From Marivirga lumbricoides (lineage in GTDB: Bacteria > Bacteroidota > Bacteroidia > Cytophagales > Cyclobacteriaceae), in the NCBI RefSeq assembly GCF_014636295.1, contig NZ_BMEC01000003.1, forward strand, positions 424,074 to 488,073: 64,000 nucleotides of DNA. Reading direction: 5' to 3'. The stretch's first letter is position 1. Every line of letters begins with the position of its first letter. The position numbers and the translations under genes were made by a program. The notes below the pieces were generated by a model. The model saw only the letters and a program-made list of their open reading frames with translations, had not been told where the DNA came from and ran no database searches. Positions 15,910 to 23,913 of this stretch are shown piece by piece.

Positions 15910-17553
15910 CTACTTGAATTTATAATTGGTACCAGGTACTGTTGAGAAGGAATATTTGTCTAATTTTTTACTGGAAGCTCTGCCATCTAAAGAGGGAGAA
16001 ACCGGGGAGTGTTCCTTCAGATAATCTATTACTACATCATGAATGGTATAATCTTTCACAATGATATCTTGTAAATTATCCATCCTGCATAAACTGTTGA
16101 TTGGGTCACCAGGTCTAACACAAGCTGAAATGGTATACATAGTATTCTGCTCAATTGGTTTTCCATTTACTGTAATAGATTGAACTCTATCTCCTTTTTC
16201 TTTTTCTATATCAAAGTTTACTCTCATTCCTGAAAACCTTACCATCCACCCTCCAAAACGTTCATTAGGATTAGGTGCAAAAGCATTATGTATTTCCTGC
16301 TCCAGCCAATCCTTAATTTGCTTGCCACTTGCTTTCCCCGTTTTAACTTTTTCATTTACAGGTAAAATATTCCATAAATTAGCCATAGTAATGGGGGCTG
16401 GCTGATTGTTTATGGGTACAATAGGATTTCCAAAGCGGAATCCATTTGAAATGGCTATGTCTGCTCCGGTTTTCCATTTTGCAGCATCTGTAATCATGTT
16501 ATCCATAGGGTTTTCTACTGTCAGATACCTGAAAAGTGGAGTGTTGGTATATCCTATAATAGTCTCAAGGTTATTCTGATATGGTTTTTTAGCTTGATCA
16601 ATCAGCTTTTGCATTTCCTCGTCTGCAGGATAAACCTCAGGGTCTACTTCAATCAATTCATATTCATCATCAACTTTTTTGCCTTCCACAAAATGAAGAG
16701 TTAATTTCCCCACAAAAGAACCAAAAGCTCCCGGTTCTGCAACTTTTGCATATTTTCCAACAATAGGTTCCCGAATTCTTTCATGTGTGTCATTTCCTAA
16801 TATATAATCTACATTTTCGGTTACCTTATTATTTGATAAGTCAATTTGCTTAAAAACTCCAATATGTGTTACTAAAAATAAGACGTCTACCTGTGCTTCA
16901 TTTTTCACCTTATCAATTAGTTTTTCAAGTTTATCATCTATTTTGCTGAATGATATACCTTTGCTAAAAGTAGGATTTTGTCTGACAGGAACATCAGGGT
17001 CGTTAACCCCAATAAATCCAATTTTAACACCACTTATCTCTTTGACCCAATAAGAAGGGAATAGGTTTTCCTGATTTGATTCATGCTGCATGTTTTGCGC
17101 TATTACCTGGGTTTTATATCCATTCATCACCTTTAGCATTATCTCTTTACCGTAAACCACCTCCCAATTGCCGGGAATCATCAAATCATACTCCATCTTT
17201 GCAATCAGTTCAGAAAATATTGAACCTTCGGATAATGAAGCATAACCGCTTCCCTGAATCATGTCTCCACCATCAACAATGATGGTTCCGTTGGGGTTTT
17301 TAATGCGCTCCTGCTTAAATAATGTAGCAATATTGGCTAAGCCACCTCTTTCTTTAAAAACTATTTCTCCTTTTTCCCAAAATAATTCCGGGTGGGAATC
17401 CAGCTGGCCATGTATGTCTGCTGTTTGTAGTATGGTGATACGCACAGTATCTGTTGAAGCTTTACTTGATAAGTCCTCTTTTTTTTCTGTTGGGTTACAC
17501 GCACCTAATAAAAAGGCGAATAGCCCGCTTGTCATTACAATAAGTTTTTTCAT
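15910..17553 (-). CDS. SoxB-like metallophosphoesterase lipoprotein
   Basis: 547 aa. Lipoprotein signal with lipobox LLGAC (Cys19). Calcineurin-like metallophosphatase domain (about 40-290): TADIHGQLDSHPE, DGGDMIQGS, PGNWEVVYG, THIGV and NDTHERI; then a 5'-nucleotidase C-terminal domain (about 330-515). The 5'-nucleotidases normally have GNHE; the Trp replacement GNWE is characteristic of SoxB, the thiosulfohydrolase that frees sulfate from a SoxYZ-bound thiosulfonate using two Mn ions. Context (DsrE, DoxX, YeeE, persulfide dioxygenase) supports a sulfur role. SoxA, SoxX, SoxY and SoxZ are absent here, so its partner is unknown. A plain nucleotidase remains possible. Confidence 0.8.
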   Translation of the reverse strand: MKKLIVMTSGLFAFLLGACNPTEKKEDLSSKASTDTVRITILQTADIHGQLDSHPELFWEKGEIVFKERGGLANIATLFKQERIKNPNGTIIVDGGDMIQGSGYASLSEGSIFSELIAKMEYDLMIPGNWEVVYGKEIMLKVMNGYKTQVIAQNMQHESNQENLFPSYWVKEISGVKIGFIGVNDPDVPVRQNPTFSKGISFSKIDDKLEKLIDKVKNEAQVDVLFLVTHIGVFKQIDLSNNKVTENVDYILGNDTHERIREPIVGKYAKVAEPGAFGSFVGKLTLHFVEGKKVDDEYELIEVDPEVYPADEEMQKLIDQAKKPYQNNLETIIGYTNTPLFRYLTVENPMDNMITDAAKWKTGADIAISNGFRFGNPIVPINNQPAPITMANLWNILPVNEKVKTGKASGKQIKDWLEQEIHNAFAPNPNERFGGWMVRFSGMRVNFDIEKEKGDRVQSITVNGKPIEQNTMYTISACVRPGDPINSLCRMDNLQDIIVKDYTIHDVVIDYLKEHSPVSPSLDGRASSKKLDKYSFSTVPGTNYKFK

Positions 17554-17579
17554 TAAAAATATTTTAGAAGTTATGTGCC

Positions 17580-17996
17580 TTACAGACTGAGGCTATAATA
17601 CCCTTTCTTCTGAAGCTGAAAATTGTAAAGTATGCCATTTTCAACTATTTTAATTTCATCAGGTACTTGTGATGGATCAACCTTGAATTTTGATAAAGAA
17701 AAGCCACAAGCTACAATTTGTACATTCGCTTCTTTAGCCATTTCAATAAACCCATCCATTTTCTCACGATCTGTTATGTCACCTATTTCTTTTCCACAAA
17801 TAACCACTACGAATTGCCCAAATGAGGCTTCATTTTCACTTTTAAGAGCTTTTGCACTTAAGATAATGGGTTTTAGTTGAGCAATTTTTTTAGAGAGTAC
17901 AACATAGTTATCTGTTGTTTTAGTGTTTTGTGCCTGCGTTTGTATACTTAAAAGCACTGATAAAATGATTAATGAGTTTATTATTAAAGTTTTCAT
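17580..17996 (-). CDS. exported DsrE-family protein
   Basis: About 138 aa from MKTLIINSLIILSV at 17996; a start six codons earlier (18014) would overlap the DoxX gene. Signal peptide cut near QTQAQ. The remainder is a DsrE/DsrF-like fold: FGQFVVVICGKEIGDI, FIEMAKEANVQIVACGFSLSKF and EIKIVENGILYNFQLQKKGYY, with cysteines at VVICG and VACGF that are the likely persulfide carriers. The family usually trades sulfane sulfur; here it is periplasmic. It lies between DoxX and the SoxB-like gene with gaps under 30 nt, so probably one operon. Confidence 0.85.
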   Translation of the reverse strand: MKTLIINSLIILSVLLSIQTQAQNTKTTDNYVVLSKKIAQLKPIILSAKALKSENEASFGQFVVVICGKEIGDITDREKMDGFIEMAKEANVQIVACGFSLSKFKVDPSQVPDEIKIVENGILYNFQLQKKGYYSLSL

Positions 17997-18000
17997 ATGA

Positions 18001-18396
18001 TTAATATTTAACATTTGAAGTATTATTTAAGACAAAGAAAAGTAGCCCTCCTAATATTGCTATATTTTTAAAGAGAGGACCTAATGTTGATAACTGCCCC
18101 ACTTGTACAGTGAGTGTAATAGGAATTAAAACTGTAATAAGTATTATTGCAGACCATTTGGTTTTTATACCTAATGAGAAACCAATACCTGCAACAACCA
18201 TTACTATTCCGGAAGAAATAATTAACCATTTTGGGTCAATTATTGCGCCTATTATGTCAATAAAGTTAGCATTAGCCAGTCTTTCGCTTGTTTTTTCTAA
18301 ATTGAACAGATGGTTAAAACCGGCTACAATGAAGATTCCACTCATGAGAACCCTCAAAACTTTTACCGAAAATCGGCTGATTAGGAGATCATTCAT
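18001..18396 (-). CDS. DoxX-family membrane protein
   Basis: 131 aa, four membrane helices. RVLMSGIFIVAGFNHLFNLEKTSERLA matches the first helix of DoxX, and the rest keeps the family pattern. DoxD/DoxX relatives form thiosulfate:quinone oxidoreductase in archaea or membrane redox complexes with thiol partners in bacteria. Its place just upstream of DsrE and a SoxB-like lipoprotein suggests electron or sulfur transfer from thiosulfate or persulfides to the membrane; this is inference from context. Confidence 0.85.
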   Translation of the reverse strand: MNDLLISRFSVKVLRVLMSGIFIVAGFNHLFNLEKTSERLANANFIDIIGAIIDPKWLIISSGIVMVVAGIGFSLGIKTKWSAIILITVLIPITLTVQVGQLSTLGPLFKNIAILGGLLFFVLNNTSNVKY

Positions 18397-18659
18397 TTTA
18401 CATTTATTAAGTTTAAATGGAGCTATTTTACAAACTGGCGGAAATGATTAGTACCCCATTGAAAATAAGCCCTGATAGCTGTCTGTGAAAAGGCTATCAT
18501 TTGTGTAATTTAATTTTAGAATACTGTTGTGAGTGGCTTAAGATTTAAGCTACAAAGTATCTAAGTAAATTCAATTAGCTGCTGAATATAGCTTGGACAA
18601 GCACTCTTAATATTAAAAGAGGTGAGCCTAACTTATTGAATCTATTAAGGTAAAATGAA

Positions 18660-19013
18660 TTAAGATTGGGGTGGTGGAGAGTGGTAGGTAAGATACCTGG
18701 TACTTAAATTGGTAAAAAATAAGCTGTTGTATTGGGAATTGACAATTATTACTTTGTCATCCCAGTTAAAAAAGCTGACTTCTAAAAGATTATTGCAAAA
18801 GTTATCGATTGTTAGTAAATGGATTTCTTTAGCGGATAATTCTGAAGCTGTATTTTCTAACAATGTGGCAGCTATCTTCTTTTTGCAAAGAGGTTTTGTT
18901 AAAACTATCTCCTCATTAGTAGATAGTTTGGTGATGCTACGACCATCAATAGCTATCAATTTTGCTACAAACAAAATGATTAGAGTGATTGATATGATGC
19001 TTCTCGCTGGCAT
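18660..19013 (-). CDS. small exported or membrane-anchored protein of unknown family
   Basis: 117 aa with an N-terminal hydrophobic stretch (SIISITLIILFVAKLIAI), two cysteines (LTKPLCKKK and NFCNN) and no family I recognise. It has the best sulfur-type promoter of the window: GTAACATTAGTTAC, a 22-nt spacer, TACATTTG, and then only 5 nt to the ATG. With transcription starting about 7 nt after the box, the mRNA would begin at or next to the start codon, so it is probably leaderless. Likely the first gene of the DoxX-DsrE-SoxB-like transcription unit, although 263 nt separate it from DoxX; nothing is recognisable in that gap. Confidence 0.6.
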   Translation of the reverse strand: MPARSIISITLIILFVAKLIAIDGRSITKLSTNEEIVLTKPLCKKKIAATLLENTASELSAKEIHLLTIDNFCNNLLEVSFFNWDDKVIIVNSQYNSLFFTNLSTRYLTYHSPPPQS

Positions 19014-19018
19014 TTTTA

Positions 19019-19062
19019 CAAATGTAAACTAAATATGATTGATCTAATGTAACTAATGTTAC
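19019..19062 (-). promoter_or_regulatory. operator plus promoter, near-leaderless
   Basis: GTAACTAATGTTAC (19049-19062, one mismatch from a perfect palindrome), 22 nt, then TACATTTG on the minus strand (19026-19019). The ATG begins at 19013. Confidence 0.8.
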
Positions 19063-19145
19063 CCAGTCTCATTTTAAATCAATCATTCCTGAATTTCATG
19101 CAGGAATGATTGGTGTAATTGATTCTAAAGTTTTTGGTATGGCTA

Positions 19146-19559
19146 TTAATGAGGTAGTTTATGTCTTATTTTTCCATAGACATAAGTGCCTAACATAGCA
19201 GAGGCAATTACTACCAAAATTACTCCAACGCCATTTCCTAATAAAATAAACATTGGGCCCGGACAAGCCCCGGTAATGGCCCAACCAAGGCCAAAAATTG
19301 TACCTCCAATTAAATAACGTGCCCAACTAAACTTTTTAGGAATAATTTGGATAGGTTCTCCATCTATTGATTTTAGCTTTTTTCTTTTGATCCATTGAAT
19401 TACAATAATTCCTATCATTATCGCAGAGCCTATAACTCCATACATATGAAATGACTGAAATTTAAACATCTCATATATTCTAAACCAGGAGATCACTTCA
19501 GCTTTAGCCAGTGTGATTCCAAATATTGCACCTATAAATAAATATCTAAAAATTTTCAT
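19146..19559 (-). CDS. YeeE/YedE-family transporter, half protein 2
   Basis: 137 aa, four hydrophobic helices. The motif GWAITGACPGPMFILLGNG with a conserved Cys is one of the two signatures of the YeeE/YedE (DUF395) family, whose member TsuA takes up thiosulfate through a chain of cysteines. In many bacteria the transporter is split in two genes; this one lies 27 nt behind the other half at 19587-20162. Together they probably form one thiosulfate/sulfur-compound permease. Confidence 0.88.
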   Translation of the reverse strand: MKIFRYLFIGAIFGITLAKAEVISWFRIYEMFKFQSFHMYGVIGSAIMIGIIVIQWIKRKKLKSIDGEPIQIIPKKFSWARYLIGGTIFGLGWAITGACPGPMFILLGNGVGVILVVIASAMLGTYVYGKIRHKLPH

Positions 19560-19586
19560 TTGTGTTGTTAGGGTTTGATTAAGTGA

Positions 19587-20162
19587 TTATAGTATTAGCA
19601 AATAAGGAAGTATGAAATAAGTCATTACCAGCCCACCGATGAAGAACCCTATCACTGCCAACAGAGAAGCGGGTTGTAAATTACTTAAACCGGAAATGGC
19701 ATGGCCTGAAGTGCAACCACCTGCATAACGAGTTCCAAAACCTACTAAAAAACCTCCGACTACCATAAAAATAAAGCCCTTTAAAGTGAATAAAGCTTCC
19801 CAATTGAATATTTCCTTTGGTACAACATTTTTACCCGGGTTTTCAATACCGTAAGATTGTAATTCAGCAATTGTAGAGGCGGAAATATGTACTGGCTGAT
19901 CATTACTTAAGTATAAATGGGTTATTAAGCCTCCTAATACCAGGCCAGTGGCAAAAATTAGGTTCCACATCTGATCCCTCCAGTTAAAATCAAAAAAATC
20001 ACATGATTTTCCTGCTCCTAATATTGAACACATAGTTCTCAGGTTAGAGGAAAGTCCGAATGACTTGCCGAAAAACAACATGGAAAACATTACTAATGCT
20101 ATCAAAGGCCCTGCTACATACCAGGGCCATGGTTGGCTTATCCAATCTATTACTTGATTCAT
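19587..20162 (-). CDS. YeeE/YedE-family transporter, half protein 1
   Basis: 191 aa from the ATG at 20162 (MNQVIDWISQPWPW); the open frame continues to 20273 but runs through the promoter, so the longer form is rejected. It carries RYAGGCTSGHAISGLSN, the second YeeE/YedE signature with the transport cysteine. The N-terminal part adds the cysteines MCSILGAGKSCDF, a feature of these two-gene transporters in Bacteroidota. Promoter: GTAACAAATGTTAC and TAATTTTG 22 nt apart. The leader is about 75 nt long. Confidence 0.88.
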   Translation of the reverse strand: MNQVIDWISQPWPWYVAGPLIALVMFSMLFFGKSFGLSSNLRTMCSILGAGKSCDFFDFNWRDQMWNLIFATGLVLGGLITHLYLSNDQPVHISASTIAELQSYGIENPGKNVVPKEIFNWEALFTLKGFIFMVVGGFLVGFGTRYAGGCTSGHAISGLSNLQPASLLAVIGFFIGGLVMTYFILPYLLIL

Positions 20163-20236
20163 AAACTTTGATTTTTTATTTATTTGGTGATGATTTTGTT
20201 GAACACATTTTGTCTGATTGACTTCAACATGAAATT

Positions 20237-20280
20237 CAAAATTAATATTATAACACTTGATTGCCTGTAACAAATGTTAC
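20237..20280 (-). promoter_or_regulatory. operator plus promoter of the YeeE/YedE pair
   Basis: GTAACAAATGTTAC (20267-20280), 22 nt, then TAATTTTG on the minus strand (20244-20237), a full match to TAnnTTTG. Confidence 0.8.
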
Positions 20281-20879
20281 CAATTCCTGATTTTTGTCAT
20301 ATTATTTAATTATCAACCTGAGTTCGATTAATAAAATGCCACCACCAAATCAGGAACGCTCTGACGGACTTTGAAATAAATTAAGAATTTAACTCAGGTT
20401 TATAGCATAAGTCAATTCTATAAAAAGACGTTATTTTAATATGCTGTTGAAATGAACAGATTCCCACCTCCCGATAATGATCGGGACAAGTTGCGAGGGA
20501 ATGACGTTCTAATTGTAATTTGAGTAAAAAAAACTATCTTATTGCACAAATGAACAGAAAAGCCAAGGTTTGTGGCTCACAGACCTTCCCCTTTTTGCTG
20601 GACTGTAAGCCGCAGACCAGTGGAAAAAAAGACCTAAATAAGCAAGCACTATGTATTTGTCAACACCAGAAAAGCCGGCAATTATCGTCATCCCAGAAAT
20701 TTTTGGAGAGCAACGGAAAAAATTATCAGGGATCTTTTCAATGAAATGAAATTTCATTATCGGAATTTTATAGAGTAATAGAAAAGATTGCCGCGCTGTG
20801 CTCGCAATAACCAATTGATTGGAATTTTCTTTCTATCAGGATTTCTTTTCGAAAGAGGATGGCAGATACTATCAGCCTT
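20281..20879. other. long non-coding gap with palindromic repeats
   Basis: About 600 nt without a credible gene. It contains the hairpin CCCGAT-AATG-ATCGGG (around 20470-20483) and an AAGGTTTGTG-GCT-CACAGACCTT palindrome at 20565-20587. Short frames in it look like chance. Confidence 0.6.
20565..20587. repeat. dispersed palindrome, same family as 7802-7881
   Basis: AAGGTTTGTG-GCT-CACAGACCTT, a 10-bp stem with one mismatch. It shares the CCAAGGTT(C/T)GTG.CTCAC core with the tandem copies upstream of aceB. Confidence 0.7.
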
Positions 20880-22250
20880 TTAAAATTTATAGTTCACAAT
20901 GAGTTGAGCATGTAAAATATCTTCTTTTAAAAAAGGATTAAGAATATCTTTATTGGCAAAAAGCAATGTATTTAGTAACCTGAAACTCAGGTTATCCCAA
21001 TCTTTATAAAATCTGGCTTGAATATCTAAACTTAGCTGGTTGAAATGGCTTTCTTTCTTGGTCGTATTAATACCTTTTTCATCAAATGAAGTTCTTGCTC
21101 CATAAATACCAAGGTTAAAATCTGTCCAATGATGAAAAGGTTGTAGATCTATCTTTATGGTATGACTATTTATTCCAGTTAACCCTTCAATTCTATGTCG
21201 GCTAATAAATGTGTAAAATGGTTCAGACCCCCATTCTTTGGGTAAAATAAAGGGAGCATCTGATAAGCTTTGAGTGGTATTATAAGAAATTTGCCAATTA
21301 GGTAAATTCCATTTTAACCGGCCCGATATGATCTGATTATAATTATTATTCAGTTGATCGCTAAATACCTTTTCATCATCTAAACCTTGTTGGAAAACAT
21401 ATTGCAACCCTATTTGCAAATCATTTTTCGACCACTCCATCTGATTAAAATTCACGTAGGTCAGTTGATTGACAAAATATTGCCAATTGTGATAATGTAG
21501 TGCTGAGGTAATATTATAATGACCTCCAAGTTGGAATAAATTAATGTTTTTATGAATAAGCGTATTGGTGTCATTTTTAAGAAACCTATCGTAAAGTCCA
21601 ATACTTTCAGATATGCTTACCCATTCTGTGGTAGATCTTGGTGAAACCTTGTTAAAAATGCCACCATTAATCTCAAATTGATGACCTTCATTCCAATCAA
21701 ACCAAATTCCCTGAAAAGCAGATGGCTTCATACGCGAATCCTGAGGATTTACAAATGGGGTTTCTACTAACATTTTCCCCATCTTTATGTATGAATCATT
21801 ATATCTGTATTTTATAAATAGTTCCGCTAATCTGTCCAGGTCATGCTTGTTGCTTGTGTTTTTCAGATCAAATAATTGACGCTCCCATTTGGGTACAAAC
21901 TCATAGTCATCAGCACTTAAATTGGTGGATGCTATATTATAAGCATACAAACCACCTACTCCTAATTGCAAACCTTTCCAATAGGAGGTGTGATAATACA
22001 GTCGGCCACCTATGGCTAAAGCTGCATAGTATGTTCTGCTCTCAGGGCGCAGCGTATTCATCATATTAACTCTAATTAATCCGCTGGCATGACCTTTTTG
22101 AAACCATTCTTTAAATGAATGTGCTTCATTAGGATTAAAAGAGCCATGATTAACAGAATCAATAGACTCATATTGCTGGTTATTTTTTTGAGTATGTCCT
22201 AAAATTGGGCATAGAAATATCAGGCCCCAGAAAATGATTATGGGCTTCAT
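20880..22250 (-). CDS. outer-membrane porin, OprD-like
   Basis: 456 aa, signal peptide MKPIIIFWGLIFLCPILGHTQ. The mature part alternates aromatic and polar residues and ends in LIVNYKF, the C-terminal Phe of outer-membrane barrels. The start of the barrel (GHASGLIRVNMMNTL, then YYAALAIGGRLYYHTSYWKGLQLGVGGLYAYN) resembles OprD-type porins of Bacteroidota and Epsilonproteobacteria. It lies downstream of a persulfide dioxygenase gene and may let sulfur anions into the periplasm; that is a guess. No GTAACA site precedes it, so it may be read through from 23802. Confidence 0.7.
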   Translation of the reverse strand: MKPIIIFWGLIFLCPILGHTQKNNQQYESIDSVNHGSFNPNEAHSFKEWFQKGHASGLIRVNMMNTLRPESRTYYAALAIGGRLYYHTSYWKGLQLGVGGLYAYNIASTNLSADDYEFVPKWERQLFDLKNTSNKHDLDRLAELFIKYRYNDSYIKMGKMLVETPFVNPQDSRMKPSAFQGIWFDWNEGHQFEINGGIFNKVSPRSTTEWVSISESIGLYDRFLKNDTNTLIHKNINLFQLGGHYNITSALHYHNWQYFVNQLTYVNFNQMEWSKNDLQIGLQYVFQQGLDDEKVFSDQLNNNYNQIISGRLKWNLPNWQISYNTTQSLSDAPFILPKEWGSEPFYTFISRHRIEGLTGINSHTIKIDLQPFHHWTDFNLGIYGARTSFDEKGINTTKKESHFNQLSLDIQARFYKDWDNLSFRLLNTLLFANKDILNPFLKEDILHAQLIVNYKF

Positions 22251-22345
22251 TGGTTACTAACCTGTTTAACTTATTAGTTTAAATCACTCCGAATATCCAT
22301 TTGCATTGATGAATATCGTACACATGAGAGCATGAAAAGGGAGAG

Positions 22346-22378
22346 TTAAGTCAGGTAGAAATCATCTACCTGACTTAA
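22346..22378 (-). terminator. 14-bp perfect hairpin after persulfide dioxygenase copy 2
   Basis: TTAAGTCAGGTAGA (22346-22359) and its inverse complement (22365-22378), loop 5 nt, 9 nt after the stop codon on the minus strand. No T-run, similar in style to 11031-11066. Confidence 0.7.
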
Positions 22379-22386
22379 TAAATCAA

Positions 22387-23802
22387 TTATTTTAAAGTGG
22401 AAGGACAAACATATTCAGTGGTAGGTACATCTGTTTCAAGCACAGCTTTAATACCACCTGAAATATTTACTATATTGTGCAATCCTCGTGCCTTATAAAT
22501 AGAAGCAGCAATCATTGATCGGTATCCACTCTGGCAATGGATATGATATGGTTTATCATTTTCTAAATGACTGAAGTTTTCGTTGATGAAATCTAAAGGC
22601 AGGTTTTCAGCATCTTTTACATGTTCCGCTTCAAACTCACTTGGCTTTCTCACGTCTACTACATTTAATTGATTTTGCTTGTAGTTTATGGCAAAGTTTT
22701 CGGCAGAAATAGACTTGACGTGTTCAACTTCTTTGCCTTCAGTTTTCCATGCCTCTATTCCTCCCTTTAAATACCCTAAAGTATTATCGTAACCAACTCT
22801 TGATAAACGGGTTACTATTTCTTCTTCTCTGCCTTCTTCAGCAACGAAAATAATAGGTTGTTGCAAATCCGGGATAAGGGCACCTACCCACGGAGCAAAG
22901 CTGCCATCAATGCCAATGAATATAGCGTTTGGAATATGTTCTTTTTCAAATGCGTTCTGATGTCTGGTGTCAAGAACCAAAGCGCCTTCATGGTTGGCAA
23001 TACTTTCAAAAGTGGCTACATCTAAAGCTACGTTTCCTTTTTCCAAAATGCTATCTAACCCACTTGTACTGGCAGACTTGTTCATTGCTACATTTTGAGC
23101 AAAATATTGTGGAGGAGGCAACAGCCCATCGGTTACTTCTTTTATAAATTCCTCCTTGCTCATATCAGCCCGCAAAGCGTAGTTGCTTTTCTTTTGGTTG
23201 CCGAGCAAATCAGTAGTTTCTTTACTCATATTTTTTCCACAGGCAGAACCGGCACCGTGAGCCGGATAAACCACTACATCGTCAGGTAAAGTCATTATCT
23301 TATTGCGAAGGCTATCATATAACATGCCTGCCAAATCTTCCTGTGTAATGCTTCCTGCTTTTTGAGCAAGATCAGGTCGTCCTACATCGCCAATAAATAG
23401 CGTATCACCACTGAAAATAGCTTTTTCTTTTCCTTCTTCATCAATTAAGAGGAAAGTAGCGCTTTCCAGCGTATGGCCTGGTGTATGGAGTACTTTTATT
23501 TTAATATTCCCTAATTGAAATACCTCGCCATCTTTTGCTTCATGTAATTTAAAGTCTGTTTTAGCCCCGGGGCCATACACGATAGTTGCACCGGTTTTTT
23601 GAGCTAAATCTACATGTCCTGATACAAAATCAGCGTGGAAGTGCGTTTCAAAAATGTATTTAATTTTAGCATCTCTTTTTTCCGCTTTGGCAATATAAGG
23701 AGCGGACTCTCTTAGAGGATCAACAATAGCTGCTTCACCATTACTTTCAATATAATAAGCACCTTGTGCTAAACATCCTGTATATATTTGTTCTATATGC
23801 AT
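22387..23802 (-). CDS. persulfide dioxygenase-rhodanese fusion (ETHE1-like), copy 2
   Basis: 471 aa, same design as the gene at 11114: beta-lactamase-fold dioxygenase with THFHADFVSGH, HTPGHTLES, GDTLFIGDVGRPDL and AHGAGSACG; a rhodanese domain without catalytic Cys (IIFVAEEGREEE); then a rhodanese with HCQSGYRSMIAAS. The C-terminus ends TEYVCPSTLK with an extra Cys absent from copy 1. It acts on cytosolic persulfides and gives sulfite or thiosulfate. It has its own operator GTAACCATTGTTAC (23864-23877) and TATCTTTA box. The two copies differ widely, so the duplication is old. Confidence 0.92.
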   Translation of the reverse strand: MHIEQIYTGCLAQGAYYIESNGEAAIVDPLRESAPYIAKAEKRDAKIKYIFETHFHADFVSGHVDLAQKTGATIVYGPGAKTDFKLHEAKDGEVFQLGNIKIKVLHTPGHTLESATFLLIDEEGKEKAIFSGDTLFIGDVGRPDLAQKAGSITQEDLAGMLYDSLRNKIMTLPDDVVVYPAHGAGSACGKNMSKETTDLLGNQKKSNYALRADMSKEEFIKEVTDGLLPPPQYFAQNVAMNKSASTSGLDSILEKGNVALDVATFESIANHEGALVLDTRHQNAFEKEHIPNAIFIGIDGSFAPWVGALIPDLQQPIIFVAEEGREEEIVTRLSRVGYDNTLGYLKGGIEAWKTEGKEVEHVKSISAENFAINYKQNQLNVVDVRKPSEFEAEHVKDAENLPLDFINENFSHLENDKPYHIHCQSGYRSMIAASIYKARGLHNIVNISGGIKAVLETDVPTTEYVCPSTLK

Positions 23803-23833
23803 AATCTTAAATTTTTATCTCTTTAATTGCGTG

Positions 23834-23877
23834 TAAAGATAAGCAGGGCTCATTCTTTTGATTGTAACCATTGTTAC
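23834..23877 (-). promoter_or_regulatory. operator plus promoter of persulfide dioxygenase copy 2
   Basis: GTAACCATTGTTAC (23864-23877), 22-nt spacer, TATCTTTA on the minus strand (23841-23834). Same geometry as the other sulfur-cluster promoters. Confidence 0.8.
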
Positions 23878-23913
23878 ATTGCCTGCTTTTTTCCGCTTTA
23901 ATAAAGTTCAAAA

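Noticed and set aside
20520-20744. Plus-strand 74-codon frame in the long gap
   Set aside because: It runs over palindromic repeats, has no recognisable domain, and has no promoter or neighbour support.
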